Source of the DNA: an uncultured Eubacteriales bacterium
GTDB taxonomy: Bacteria; Bacillota; Clostridia; Oscillospirales; Oscillospiraceae
Direction: 5' to 3'
Assembly (NCBI GenBank): GCA_900549645.1
Contig: URPD01000002.1
Location: forward strand, 38,646 to 102,645
Length of the DNA: 64,000 bases
Of the stretch, positions 39,835 to 51,222 are shown piece by piece. Both the position numbers and the translations under genes were made by a program. Positions within the stretch are counted from its first letter, which is position 1, and each line of letters opens with the position of its first letter. Under the pieces are notes generated by a model. That model searched no databases, was not told where the DNA came from, and saw only the letters and a program-made list of their open reading frames with translations.

Positions 39835-41244
39835 ATGAGAGAAACTATAGATATAAGCAGGATAAAGCAGCAGGAGGACATCTGCGCTGAAATTTTCGAG
39901 ACTGTGACCGCCGACGGCAAACGCCCGCTGGCGATGGTGGACACCTACGGCTGCCAGCAGAACGAGGCCGACAGCGAGAAGCTGCGCGGCTATCTCGCCG
40001 AGATGGGCTACGGCTTCACGCAGGACGAATTTCAGGCCGACGTCATCGTCGTCAACACCTGCGCCGTGCGCGAGCACGCCGAGATGCGCGTCCTCGGCAA
40101 CGTCGGTGCGCTGAACCACACGAAGAAGAATAACCCCAACCAGATAATCGCCGTGTGCGGCTGCATGGTGCAGCAGGAGCACATGGCGGAGAAGATAAAG
40201 AAGTCGTACCCGGTGGTCGACCTTGTATTCGGCCCGCACGAGCTGTGGCGCTTCCCGGAGCTGATGCAGCAGGTTATGACCAAGCACAAGCGCGTATTTG
40301 CAACGGCGAAGAGCGACGGCGCCGTCGCCGAGGGCATCCCCCTGCGGCGCGACGGCAGCGTGAAAGCGTGGCTTTCGATAATGTACGGCTGCAACAACTT
40401 CTGCACCTACTGCGTCGTCCCCTACGTTCGCGGCAGGGAGCGTTCGAGACTGCCGGAGGACGTTGTCGCCGAGGCGCGTCAGCTTGTTGCGGAGGGCTAT
40501 AAGGACATCACGCTGCTCGGGCAGAACGTCAACTCCTACGGCAGAGACCTTGAGAGCGACACGGACTTTTCGGACCTTCTCCGCATGATAAACGGCATCC
40601 CCGGCGACTTCATCCTCCGCTTTATGACGAGCCATCCCAAGGACGCAACGGAGAAGCTCTTCAAGACCATGGCCGAATGCGAGAAGTGCGCGCATCACAT
40701 TCACCTGCCCGTACAGTCCGGCAACGACCATATTCTCAAGCTCATGAACCGCAACTACACGCGCGAGAAGTATCTCTCGCAGGTCGCCCTTGCACGCAGC
40801 TATATGCCTGACCTTGTGATCACGACCGATATAATCGTCGGCTTCCCGAACGAGACGGAGGAGGAATTTGAGGACACGATAAGCCTCTGCGAGGAGGTGC
40901 GCTTCGACGCGATGTTCACCTTCATCTACTCCAAGCGCGTCGGCACTCCGGCGGCCTCGATGCCCGACCCCTACACCCGCGCCGACAAGCAGAAGCATTT
41001 CGACCGGCTCATGGATGTGTCCAACCGCATCTCCGGCGAGAAGCACAAGGAGTATGAGGGCAAGAGCGTGCGCGTGCTCGTCGACGGCGAGACCGGACGC
41101 GAGGAATACAACCTCTCCTCGCGCACAAACGGCGGCCGTCTCGTGCATCTGCACGGCGACAAGAGCCTGATAGGGCAGTTTGTAAACGTAAAAATAGTCT
41201 CCAGCAACACATGGGCGCTGTACGGAGAGATAGAGAAGGGATAA
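39835..41244 (+). CDS. miaB: tRNA-2-methylthio-N6-dimethylallyladenosine synthase MiaB
   Basis: 469 residues. N-terminal methylthiotransferase domain (DTYGCQQNEADSE with cluster Cys), radical SAM motif CNNFCTYC, and a C-terminal TRAM domain. It methylthiolates i6A37 of tRNA. I start at ATG 39835, with AGAGGA 7 bases upstream; the ATG at 39805 has no ribosome site. MutS follows after 3 bases. Confidence 0.93.
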   Translation: MRETIDISRIKQQEDICAEIFETVTADGKRPLAMVDTYGCQQNEADSEKLRGYLAEMGYGFTQDEFQADVIVVNTCAVREHAEMRVLGNVGALNHTKKNNPNQIIAVCGCMVQQEHMAEKIKKSYPVVDLVFGPHELWRFPELMQQVMTKHKRVFATAKSDGAVAEGIPLRRDGSVKAWLSIMYGCNNFCTYCVVPYVRGRERSRLPEDVVAEARQLVAEGYKDITLLGQNVNSYGRDLESDTDFSDLLRMINGIPGDFILRFMTSHPKDATEKLFKTMAECEKCAHHIHLPVQSGNDHILKLMNRNYTREKYLSQVALARSYMPDLVITTDIIVGFPNETEEEFEDTISLCEEVRFDAMFTFIYSKRVGTPAASMPDPYTRADKQKHFDRLMDVSNRISGEKHKEYEGKSVRVLVDGETGREEYNLSSRTNGGRLVHLHGDKSLIGQFVNVKIVSSNTWALYGEIEKG

Positions 41245-41247
41245 ATT

Positions 41248-43848
<2,601 letters not shown>

Positions 43849-43849
43849 C

Positions 43850-44551
43850 ATGCCTGAAAAAAGCGGGCTGCAATTCACCAGCAGCCTCACAAAGAAAGAG
43901 TATATAGCGGCTCTCGCGTACCTGCCGGTGCATGTCATCGGCATACCGAGTCTCGTGGCGGTGTTGATATTCGGCGTGTCCGATCTGCTCACGCTCAACA
44001 TCATCGCCTACTCCGTCGGCACGGTGTACATGCTCGCGCTGTTGGGCAAATTCCTGCGCCGCGATTTTGACGCGCTGTGTGACCACCCGGTGAAGTTCAT
44101 CGTGGAGATCGGCGTATCCTACGGCATATACTACCTCTCGAACTTCGTCATCGCGCTGATACTCACCGCGGCGGACAGTCTCAGCAACCCGAACAACGGA
44201 GCGGTCATCGACATGGCGCTGGAGAGCGGGCGGCAAATGGTCATTATGACGGTCGTGATGGCGCCGATCGTGGAGGAGCTGATGTTCCGCGCGGGCATTT
44301 TCGGCCTGCTGAGGAAATATAACCGCGTCGCGGCGTACGCGGCGAGCATGATACTCTTCTCCGTATATCACATCTGGGCTTACGCCATCAGCGACGCGAG
44401 CTACTGGATATATATAATCCAATACCTGCCGATAGCGTTCCTGCTCTGCCGCTGCTATGAGCGCTGCAACAGCATCTGGGGCAGCATCGGGCTTCACATG
44501 CTGGTAAACGGCATGTCGATGTGGGCGCTCAACGCGCTTTCGAACCTATGA
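43850..44551 (+). CDS. CPBP-family intramembrane protease (CAAX/Abi type)
   Basis: 233 residues and about six to seven transmembrane helices. The three CPBP motifs are present: PIVEELMFRAGIF (EExxxR type), FSVYHIW and IGLHMLVNG. These glutamic-type intramembrane proteases are linked to bacteriocin immunity and peptide maturation in some species; the substrate here is unknown. Start ATG 43850 behind GAGGG; end overlaps trmO by ATGA. Confidence 0.85.
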   Translation: MPEKSGLQFTSSLTKKEYIAALAYLPVHVIGIPSLVAVLIFGVSDLLTLNIIAYSVGTVYMLALLGKFLRRDFDALCDHPVKFIVEIGVSYGIYYLSNFVIALILTAADSLSNPNNGAVIDMALESGRQMVIMTVVMAPIVEELMFRAGIFGLLRKYNRVAAYAASMILFSVYHIWAYAISDASYWIYIIQYLPIAFLLCRCYERCNSIWGSIGLHMLVNGMSMWALNALSNL

Positions 44552-45246
44552 GCGAAACATACGAGCTGAAAACCATCGGCCATGTGCGCAGTGACTTCCC
44601 AGAAAAGTTCGGCATCCCGCGTCAGGCGGGGATAGTCGACGCGCTTGAGGCCGCAATAATCTTCGAGCCGGAGTACCAGCGCGAGGAGGCTCTGCGCGGG
44701 CTGGAGGGCTTCTCCCACATCTGGGTGATATGGCAGTTCTCCGAGGCCGTGCGCGACAGCTGGTCGCCGACGGTGCGGCCGCCGCGTCTCGGCGGCAACG
44801 CGCGCATGGGCGTGTTTGCGACGCGCTCGCCCTTCCGCCCGAACGCGCTGGGGCTTTCATGTGTGCGGCTGCTGGGCATCGGGTACGGCGCGGACTGCGG
44901 CGCGTATCTGCGCATTGCCGGGGCAGATATGCTCGACGGAACACCGGTCTACGACATCAAGCCCTATGTCCCCTATGCCGACTGCCATACCGAGGCACTC
45001 TCCGGCTTTGCGCCGAACGCGGGACGGCAGCTTCAGGTGGAGTATTCGGGCGATACGCTGAGCGCCGTACCGGAGGCTAAGCGCGCCGCCCTGACGGGGG
45101 TACTCGCAAACGACCCGCGCCCGCGCTATCAAAACGACCCGGAGCGGGTATATGCTATGGATTTTGCGGGGCTTGAAATAAAATTCACGGTCAGCGAGGA
45201 TACACTGACCGTGAGAGATATATCTTTAGGACAGGGAAGGCGCTGA
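44548..45246 (+). CDS. trmO: tRNA (adenine37-N6)-methyltransferase TrmO
   Basis: 232 residues, YaeB/TsaA family: IGHVRSDFPEKFGIPRQAG, FSHIWVIWQF, FATRSPFRPNALGLS and DIKPYVPYAD cover the SAM-binding beta-barrel core. It methylates N6 of threonylcarbamoyl-A37 in tRNA-Thr. ATGA overlap with the CPBP gene. It makes miaB, miaA and trmO three A37-modifying enzymes within 8 kb. Confidence 0.9.
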   Translation: MSETYELKTIGHVRSDFPEKFGIPRQAGIVDALEAAIIFEPEYQREEALRGLEGFSHIWVIWQFSEAVRDSWSPTVRPPRLGGNARMGVFATRSPFRPNALGLSCVRLLGIGYGADCGAYLRIAGADMLDGTPVYDIKPYVPYADCHTEALSGFAPNAGRQLQVEYSGDTLSAVPEAKRAALTGVLANDPRPRYQNDPERVYAMDFAGLEIKFTVSEDTLTVRDISLGQGRR

Positions 45247-45272
45247 GCTTGAATAGGCTCAAAGCGCCTTTT
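45238..45272. terminator. Terminator between convergent genes
   Basis: Stem AAGGCGCT-GAGC / GCTC-AA-AGCGCCTT with a two-base bulge, followed by TT. It overlaps the stops of trmO and of the acetyltransferase gene. Confidence 0.6.
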
Positions 45273-45759
45273 CCGCAAGCAGGACCGTCCACGTCCCCTT
45301 ATCGACCTCTTTTATCACCCGGAAGCCGTTCTTCTTCCAAAATGCCTTGGACTGCGGGTTTTCCTTGTCTATGCCCAGACGAACGGCGCTCTTGCCCGCG
45401 TCCTTGAGACAGGCAGTAAGCTCCCGGATGATACTGCTGCCGACGCCCTTGCCCTGAGCTGCGATATTCATCATAAAAAAGCCTATAAAGGCCATACTCT
45501 CCTCGGGGAAGCCGTCTATCAGATCCATCACCGCAAGAAGTCCGTTCTCGTCATAAAAGCCCAGATAGTATTTGTTCTCTGTCTCTACGCCGGGAGGCGC
45601 TATGTGCAGGTCGCTCATTATCTGCTCCCTTGTCGCCTCTGCCTCGCAGTATTGATAATACTGCACATTACCCCGGCATAAGTCCAGTATTTCATCTGCA
45701 TCACTGTCGTCAAGCCGCCGAACCCGGTAAATGCGGCTCAGCTTATTTATTTCTATCAT
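45259..45759 (-). CDS. GNAT-family N-acetyltransferase
   Basis: 166 residues, with the acetyl-CoA pyrophosphate loop AAQGKGVGSSI and the C-terminal LGIDKENPQSKAFWKKNGF typical of GNAT enzymes. The acceptor is unknown. Single gene with AGAGG before the ATG. Confidence 0.85.
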   Translation of the reverse strand: MIEINKLSRIYRVRRLDDSDADEILDLCRGNVQYYQYCEAEATREQIMSDLHIAPPGVETENKYYLGFYDENGLLAVMDLIDGFPEESMAFIGFFMMNIAAQGKGVGSSIIRELTACLKDAGKSAVRLGIDKENPQSKAFWKKNGFRVIKEVDKGTWTVLLAEKAL

Positions 45760-45801
45760 ATTCTAACCTCTCTTGTTTCTCCGCGTCCCGGAGAATATCA
45801 A

Positions 45802-45834
45802 AAACAGCCACAACAAAAGCTGCTGTGGCTGTTT
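45802..45834 (-). terminator. Terminator of the rubrerythrin gene
   Basis: 11-bp perfect stem AAACAGCCACA / TGTGGCTGTTT, ending in TTT plus further T on the minus strand. Confidence 0.7.
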
Positions 45835-45848
45835 AATATTACTTGTTC

Positions 45849-46385
45849 TCAGTAGTTTTCCTTGCGAAGCTCGAAATACGCCTGCGGGTGGTTGCAGACG
45901 GGACATACTTCGGGCGCTTTCTCGCCGATGGCGATGTGTCCGCAGTTGCGGCATTCCCAGACCTGTATGCCGCTCTTCTCAAATGCCTGCTTCTCCTGAA
46001 CGTTGCTCAGGAGCTTGCGGTAGCGCTCCTCGTGCGCCTTCTCGATGGCCGCGACGCCGTGGAACTTCGCCGCCAGCTCCGCGAAGCCCTCTTCCTCGGC
46101 CTCGGCCGCCATGCGCTCGTACATGTCGGTCCACTCGTAGTTCTCGCCCTCCGCGGCGTGGAGCAGGTTTTCCTCGACGGTTCCAAGCTCGCCCAGCTCC
46201 TTGAACCAGAGCTTTGCGTGCTCCTTTTCGTTGTCAGCCGTTTTCAGAAACAGCTCCGCGATCTGCTCGTAGCCGGCCTTTTTGGCGACCGACGCGAAAT
46301 AGGTATACTTGTTTCTCGCCTGCGACTCGCCGGCGAACGCGTCCCACAGGTTCTTCTCGGTTTTTGTTCCGCTGTACTTATTCAT
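45849..46385 (-). CDS. Rubrerythrin
   Basis: 178 residues. Ferritin-like diiron domain (GESQARNKY, DNEKEHAK, EGENYEW, IEKAHEERY) followed by a C-terminal rubredoxin domain with CRNCG and CPVC. It reduces hydrogen peroxide in anaerobes using electrons passed through the rubredoxin iron. GAAAGGAG precedes the ATG; own promoter and terminator. Confidence 0.95.
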   Translation of the reverse strand: MNKYSGTKTEKNLWDAFAGESQARNKYTYFASVAKKAGYEQIAELFLKTADNEKEHAKLWFKELGELGTVEENLLHAAEGENYEWTDMYERMAAEAEEEGFAELAAKFHGVAAIEKAHEERYRKLLSNVQEKQAFEKSGIQVWECRNCGHIAIGEKAPEVCPVCNHPQAYFELRKENY

Positions 46386-46423
46386 ATTCGTTCTCCTTTC
46401 AAGCTCACAACGGTGATGCTTCT

Positions 46424-46452
46424 ATAATAAGCTTTGCCGGGGAATAAGTCAA
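46424..46452 (-). promoter_or_regulatory. Rubrerythrin promoter
   Basis: On the minus strand TTGACT (46447-46452), 17-base spacer, TATTAT (46424-46429). Confidence 0.65.
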
Positions 46453-46530
46453 TGAAAAATGCCGCGCGGGTTAATTTTTGCGCGTGGTTTTGCCTTTAAA
46501 TGGTGTTAATGAATTAATTAGCTAAACCTC

Positions 46531-46559
46531 TTGACGCTTCGTACTATGTAGGATATAAT
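46531..46559 (+). promoter_or_regulatory. Promoter of the YczE-like gene
   Basis: TTGACG (46531-46536), 17-base spacer, consensus TATAAT (46554-46559). It rules out the upstream ATG at 46564 as the start. The stretch 46453-46530 shows nothing else. Confidence 0.75.
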
Positions 46560-46632
46560 CGGCATGACAGAGAGGGTTTGTACCGCTCCCCGTCAAAATT
46601 GCATCTATTTACGAACATTTGATGGGGCGCGT

Positions 46633-47370
46633 ATGAAAAAGTTTGCAATCAGTTGTGAAGTTCTTTACCCTCTGGCATTGATGTGCATGTCCTTGTCTTC
46701 CGCTTTTCTTGTCAAGGCCAATCTTGGTCTGCCGCTTGCGATACCGTATATCGTGTTCAGAGCCAGCGGGATATTTACGCTCGGCCAGTGCGAATACATC
46801 GTGCAGGGTGTGCTGCTGACGGCGATGTGCCTGCTGCTGCGCAGACTGCGCGTCGCATACATCGGCTCGCTGCTGACGGGTTTTCTGTGCGGCGTGCTGC
46901 TTGACCTCTACCAAAAATACATCCCCATGTTCGACATCGCGCCGCTCGCCATGGCGGCCATGCCTATGGAACTGCGCATCGTGTTTTACGTCATCGGCTT
47001 TTTCTTCATGTGCAGCGGCGTGGCGCTCATCTACCGGAGCTACTTCCCGCCGAATGTCTACGATTCGTTTGTCAAGTACGTTAGCGAGCGGTTCCATGTC
47101 AACCGCGATAAGTTCAAGATATGCTACGACATCACCGTCTTTGTCCTGTCGCTTGTGATGTCCTTCTCGATATTCGGCAGACTCATGGGAATATCCGTCG
47201 GAACCGTGGTGTCGGCGTTCCTGTCGGGGCTTACCATGATGGAGCTGGGGCGGCTGTTCGACAGGTTCTTTGTCGTATACTCGCACTGCCCGCGTCTGGC
47301 GCATTTCCTGAATCCCGATTATAAGCCGATGCCTTTCCCCGAAACCGCAGCAAACCCCGCCGTAAGATAA
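46633..47370 (+). CDS. YczE/DUF6198-type membrane protein
   Basis: 245 residues with about six transmembrane segments. The pattern (VLYPLALMCMSLSSAFLVKANLGLPLAIPYIV, GSLLTGFLCGVLLDLY, GISVGTVVSAFLSGLTMMELGRL) fits the YitT/YczE group of membrane proteins of unknown function. Starts at ATG 46633 after GGGGCG. The terminator overlaps its end. Confidence 0.75.
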   Translation: MKKFAISCEVLYPLALMCMSLSSAFLVKANLGLPLAIPYIVFRASGIFTLGQCEYIVQGVLLTAMCLLLRRLRVAYIGSLLTGFLCGVLLDLYQKYIPMFDIAPLAMAAMPMELRIVFYVIGFFFMCSGVALIYRSYFPPNVYDSFVKYVSERFHVNRDKFKICYDITVFVLSLVMSFSIFGRLMGISVGTVVSAFLSGLTMMELGRLFDRFFVVYSHCPRLAHFLNPDYKPMPFPETAANPAVR

Positions 47371-47383
47371 CGGCGGGGTTTGC
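47350..47383 (+). terminator. Terminator of the YczE-like gene
   Basis: A 14-bp perfect stem GCAAACCCCGCCGT / ACGGCGGGGTTTGC with loop AAGATA, containing the stop codon region. Confidence 0.8.
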
Positions 47384-47405
47384 TATTACTATATATATTA
47401 TAGTA

Positions 47406-47918
47406 TCAGAGAAGCTTTTTATATACAGTGCGCGCGGGGTTGGCGTAGGCTTTGAGCATGGCGAGCACATCGCCGTCTTTTCCCTCCATCTGGCGGCGGG
47501 GCAGGACGAGCGCCTGATATGGAGTGCTGTAAATAAGCATCTCCTTCTTCATCCACACGATGAGTGCGATGTTATCCCAAGTCAGCTCGGCGCGTTTCTT
47601 TCCATCGTTGGCAATTATCTTTTCCGCCGTGAAGCTGTACGTCACCGGCACGGCGACGGCGGCCGCCTTTGCCGATTGCAGCAGGTACATTATAGGCGTG
47701 ACTATGGGATTGAGCGCGCCTATGCCAAGGCAGATCACCGTCAGCACGACGCTGATTTTTCCGGCGGTGCCGATACCCAGCGCGATAAACGCCGCGCTGA
47801 TGAGAAGCCTCGCTATGCCCATGGCGCACACAAAGGTATGGTACATCTTATATGCGAAGATGTCCTTCGCGGCGGGCCGCGCGGTCACGGAAACAAAAGA
47901 GGGAGTCGAAGAGTCCAT
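47406..47918 (-). CDS. YcxB-like two-helix membrane protein
   Basis: 170 residues: two transmembrane helices (about 29-50 and 55-78) followed by a soluble C-terminal domain (YSFTAEKIIANDGKKRAELTWDNIALIVWMKKEMLIYSTPYQALVLPRRQM) that fits the YcxB C-terminal family (PF14317). Function unknown; single gene. Confidence 0.72.
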   Translation of the reverse strand: MDSSTPSFVSVTARPAAKDIFAYKMYHTFVCAMGIARLLISAAFIALGIGTAGKISVVLTVICLGIGALNPIVTPIMYLLQSAKAAAVAVPVTYSFTAEKIIANDGKKRAELTWDNIALIVWMKKEMLIYSTPYQALVLPRRQMEGKDGDVLAMLKAYANPARTVYKKLL

Positions 47919-47952
47919 ATAGTCACCACTGTCTGTCTTATTTTAATATGCC

Positions 47953-48003
47953 TTGATGGGACTGTCGTAAAATACGCAGCGCCGCGTGCAGCAGTCCCAT
48001 CAA
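47953..48003. other. Large stem-loop upstream of the YcxB-like gene
   Basis: Perfect 12-bp arms TTGATGGGACTG / CAGTCCCATCAA enclose 27 bases that include a small CGTA-AAA-TACG hairpin. It lies 35 bases before the YcxB-like start, so it may be a 5' UTR structure or an intergenic repeat. Confidence 0.4.
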
Positions 48004-48040
48004 ATTCCGCATTTCTGCAAAATCTGTTCATAGGCGCGGA

Positions 48041-48068
48041 GCAAAGGGAGCCTGTCGGCTCCCCTTGC
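48041..48068 (-). terminator. Probable terminator of the TRAP operon
   Basis: Stem GCAAAGGGAGCC / GGCTCCCCTTGC (one mismatch) with loop TGTC, 38 bases after the DctM stop. No long T-run. Confidence 0.5.
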
Positions 48069-48105
48069 TTTCTAACGCCAAGGAGATTCTATGTAGTTCC
48101 GGTTA

Positions 48106-49389
48106 TCAACCGAACATCATGTTGGGGATAAGGGTGGATATCCACGGGAAGGCCGTAATGAGCAGCAGGCCGAGGAGCAGCGGGACGAAGTACGGCACCA
48201 TTGCCTTGACGATCCTCGCAAAGCTCAGTCCGGTGACAGCCTGGCCGAGGAAGAGCGCGGTTCCGAAAGGCGGGGTGAAGATGCCGATAACAACATTCAG
48301 GCAGATAACGACGCCGAAGTGGATCGGGTCGATGCCCATCGCGATCAGGGACGGGAGCAGGATCGGGGTGAAGATCATAATCGCAACGTTGGAGTCCATG
48401 AACATACCGATTATCAGGAAGATGATATTGATAATGATAAGCAGACCGAACCAGCTCATGTTGAGGCTGGTGACGAAGTTCTGCACGATGGCGGCAACGC
48501 CGGCGCGGCTGATGACCTGCGCGAAAACGCTTGCGGCACCGCAGATGAAGAACATCGCGCCGATGTTGGCAACGGATTCCTTAGCTGCATTGACGAAGGT
48601 CTTCCAGCTTACGGTGTGGTAGCAGAAGACTGCGACCAGAAGAGCGATGACGGAGCAGACCGCGGCCAGCTCAGAGGATGCGAACTTGCCGCTGTACATA
48701 CCGGCCAGAAGCAGAACGGGAACCATGAAGCCGGGGATACCCTTGATAAATATCTTCCAGCGGGTCTTATGTTCGGTGGGTCCGTCGTAGGTGGGCCACT
48801 TTTTCTTATGTGCAAGGAAGGACACGGTGCCCATGAACAGGATGCACATAAGGATAGCGGGGAGAATACCTGCCGCGAGCATTCTGATACCGGACTGCTC
48901 GGCATACAGGGCGTACAGCATAAGGGGAATGGACGGCGGGAAAAGCGGGCCGAGGGTGGAGGATGCGAGGGTGATGCCGGTGGCGTCCTCAAGAGAGTAG
49001 CCGGCGTTGGCCATTGCCTTGATCTCGATCTTGCCGAGGCCGCCGACATCCGCCAGAGCCGCGCCGGACATACCGGCAAAGACCAGCGACGCGATAACGT
49101 TGACCTGCGCAAGGCCGCCCTTCATCTTGCCGACAGGGGTGACCATGATGGCGTTGAAGATGGAGTCGGTCAGGTTGAGGTGATTCATAAAGGTGCCGGC
49201 GAAGATGAACATCGGGACGGCAACCATGTTGATGGAGTTCATGGAGGAACCCATCTTTGCGACGACCGCGCCGAGGTTGACGCCGTTGGTGATCAGGTAC
49301 AGGCCTCCGACGAAATAGAAAATATAACCGACGGGAGTTCCGACTACGAGCAGCAGCAGGAAGAGAACAACTATTGATGTTACACCCAT
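48106..49389 (-). CDS. TRAP transporter large permease DctM
   Basis: 427 residues, about twelve transmembrane helices. Landmarks are VPMFIFAGTFMNH, GMSGAALADVGGLGKIEIKAMANAGYS, TLGPLFPPSIPLMLYA and ITPPFGTALF-type sequence GIFTPPFGTALF. It is the sodium-driven translocating subunit of a TRIPARTITE importer that usually carries carboxylates, including sugar acids. Its start abuts the DctQ stop. Confidence 0.93.
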   Translation of the reverse strand: MGVTSIVVLFLLLLVVGTPVGYIFYFVGGLYLITNGVNLGAVVAKMGSSMNSINMVAVPMFIFAGTFMNHLNLTDSIFNAIMVTPVGKMKGGLAQVNVIASLVFAGMSGAALADVGGLGKIEIKAMANAGYSLEDATGITLASSTLGPLFPPSIPLMLYALYAEQSGIRMLAAGILPAILMCILFMGTVSFLAHKKKWPTYDGPTEHKTRWKIFIKGIPGFMVPVLLLAGMYSGKFASSELAAVCSVIALLVAVFCYHTVSWKTFVNAAKESVANIGAMFFICGAASVFAQVISRAGVAAIVQNFVTSLNMSWFGLLIIINIIFLIIGMFMDSNVAIMIFTPILLPSLIAMGIDPIHFGVVICLNVVIGIFTPPFGTALFLGQAVTGLSFARIVKAMVPYFVPLLLGLLLITAFPWISTLIPNMMFG

Positions 49390-49964
49390 TATTTATTCTC
49401 CTCCTTTTCTTCCTCTTCATGCTCCATGCGGAGTTCTTCCTCGATGGTAAGCTCCGGCACGTTCTCCGCGACGGTGTCAATGTCTTTCTTTACAAACAGG
49501 TCGATAACTTCTGCGAAAAGCTCGACCAGAGAGAGGGCGATGCCGATGCCGAGGACGCCGTAGTACGCAAGGTTCGTGAACCCACTGGCGACCATGGTGC
49601 CCATGCCGACCTTAGTAAGCCAGATCTTGAAGCCGCTGGCCATCATTATAAGGCAAGCAAGTTCCACGAAGAAGTGGATAACGCTGAAAATTTTCTTAAC
49701 AACTTTCGGAGAAATATCGTACACAAAGGTAACGCCGATATTGGTCTTGTGATAGAGGTTATAGGGCATACTCGTGAAAACGAGGATGATGACAAACCAA
49801 CAGGCTATCTCATAGCCCCAGACGATGCTGACGCGGAACAGTTCGCGCATGAGAACAGTGAATGCAATGGTAGCGACGGAGGCGTACATGCATATAGACT
49901 GAACTACGAAAAAGAGCTTGTAGACCCACTCCAGACCGGGGCGCAAATAGTTTTTCTTGAGCAT
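49389..49964 (-). CDS. TRAP transporter small permease DctQ
   Basis: 191 residues with four transmembrane helices (FVVQSICMYASVATIAFTVLMRELFRVSIVWGYEIACWFVIILVF ...) and an acidic cytoplasmic tail (EELRMEHEEEEKEENK). It scaffolds DctM. It overlaps dctM by one base and is separated from the binding-protein gene by a hairpin. Confidence 0.9.
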   Translation of the reverse strand: MLKKNYLRPGLEWVYKLFFVVQSICMYASVATIAFTVLMRELFRVSIVWGYEIACWFVIILVFTSMPYNLYHKTNIGVTFVYDISPKVVKKIFSVIHFFVELACLIMMASGFKIWLTKVGMGTMVASGFTNLAYYGVLGIGIALSLVELFAEVIDLFVKKDIDTVAENVPELTIEEELRMEHEEEEKEENK

Positions 49965-49997
49965 TTTAACGGCTCCTTAACGTTAGATTAATCTGCA

Positions 49998-50024
49998 AAA
50001 GGGAACAGATGAACTGTTCCCTTT
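49998..50024 (-). other. Stem-loop between DctP and DctQ genes
   Basis: 11-bp perfect stem AAAGGGAACAG / CTGTTCCCTTT, loop of five bases, in the 84-bp gap after the binding-protein gene. Without a T-run after it, it may protect or process the mRNA so that DctP exceeds the permeases. Confidence 0.5.
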
Positions 50025-50048
50025 ATTGCAAATGCTTAAAGGATAAAA

Positions 50049-51164
50049 TTAGTAGTTGGCGAGGTAATCGGCAATGTAGTCGAAGTACTCGGCGTACTGC
50101 GGGTAATTCTTCTCCTTGAGAGCGTCAACGCCGGCCTTGAAGGCATCGACGTCAAGACCGTCTTCTGCGGTGATGATGGTCATGCCGTTGTCGAGAAGGA
50201 GCTGCTTGTACTCTTCCTTGTTGGTCTCAAGGGTCTCGTTCTGGAACTGCTGCTGGGCGGCGATACCGTCTCTGAGAACCTGCTTCTCAGCGTCGGTCAA
50301 GCCGTTCCATGTATCGGTGCAGATATAGTTTGCCGCGAAGTCGAACATGTGGTTGGTCTCCATGACGTACTTCTGGCAGTCCCACATCTGGTAGGAAGCG
50401 AGGGTGGCGTAGGGGTTCTCCTGACCGACGACTGTGCCGGTGGTCAGAGCGGAGATGGTCTCAGTCCAGTCGATGGGGATGGGAGTGCCGCCCATACCCT
50501 CGATGCACATGGTGTAAACGGGGTTGGTGATGCAACGGATCTTCGCGCCCTTGAGGTCAGCGGGGGAGTACACGGGGAAGTTGCAAGTGAGCTGACGGGC
50601 GTCGATGGAGTAGTTAAGGGCAAAGATGGTCATGCCGGAAACTTCGTTGCACTTGTCGATCATCTCGGCAAGAAGGGTGTTCTTCTCAAGGTCAACTATC
50701 TTAGCGCCTTCGTAGGGATCGGTGTACAGGTAAGGCATGGACCATACTTCCATCTCAGGATAGAAGGTAGCCAGCTGGGCGAAGGAGCAGCCGCCGATGT
50801 CGATAGTGCCCATGATGGCGCCTTCGAGGGTCTCCTGAATGCCGCCGAGCTCGCCGTTGTAGTAAACGTCGATCCATAGGGTGTCGCTGTTGTTGTTGAC
50901 GTAGTCAACGAAGTACTGAGTGAACTGGCCGTTGGTGGATTCCTTGGAGTTGTGCTGGTTCATAACGAGGATCTTTCTGCCGGCAGCCTTTGCCTCATCG
51001 GTAGTGGTGGGGGAGGAAGCGGCGGCGGAATCGCCGTTTCCTGCGGGAGCTGCGGATTCTTCCGCTGCGGGGGACTTGTCCTCAGGAGTGGTCGCGGTGT
51101 TGCCGCATGCGCAGAGCGCGAACACCATGATGAGAGCGAGGAGCAGAGCAACAAATTTCTTCAT
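50049..51164 (-). CDS. TRAP transporter solute-binding lipoprotein DctP
   Basis: 371 residues. Lipobox around ALCAC20 makes it membrane-anchored, as in Gram-positives. The DctP fold follows (KILVMNQHNSKESTNGQFTQYFVDYVNN, GGIQETLEGAIMGTIDIGGCSF, GAKIRCITNPVYTMCIEGMGGTPIPIDWTE, ALTTGTVVGQENPYATL). The ARG-type substrate clamp appears as KIRCITNP, where Arg normally binds a carboxylate. Ligand unknown; context suggests a sugar acid or glycan product. Confidence 0.92.
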   Translation of the reverse strand: MKKFVALLLALIMVFALCACGNTATTPEDKSPAAEESAAPAGNGDSAAASSPTTTDEAKAAGRKILVMNQHNSKESTNGQFTQYFVDYVNNNSDTLWIDVYYNGELGGIQETLEGAIMGTIDIGGCSFAQLATFYPEMEVWSMPYLYTDPYEGAKIVDLEKNTLLAEMIDKCNEVSGMTIFALNYSIDARQLTCNFPVYSPADLKGAKIRCITNPVYTMCIEGMGGTPIPIDWTETISALTTGTVVGQENPYATLASYQMWDCQKYVMETNHMFDFAANYICTDTWNGLTDAEKQVLRDGIAAQQQFQNETLETNKEEYKQLLLDNGMTIITAEDGLDVDAFKAGVDALKEKNYPQYAEYFDYIADYLANY

Positions 51165-51222
51165 TTTTTTCTCCTTTTCTGTTTTTTATTTTTATAGTAG
51201 TGCTGCTGCACTCTATTACGGA

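Noticed and set aside
43850..44551. Bacteriocin locus around the CPBP protease
   Set aside because: The neighbours are mutS and trmO; no precursor peptide or exporter is next to it.
46564..46632. Upstream ATG for the YczE-like gene
   Set aside because: It lies 5 bases after the TATAAT, before or at the expected transcription start.
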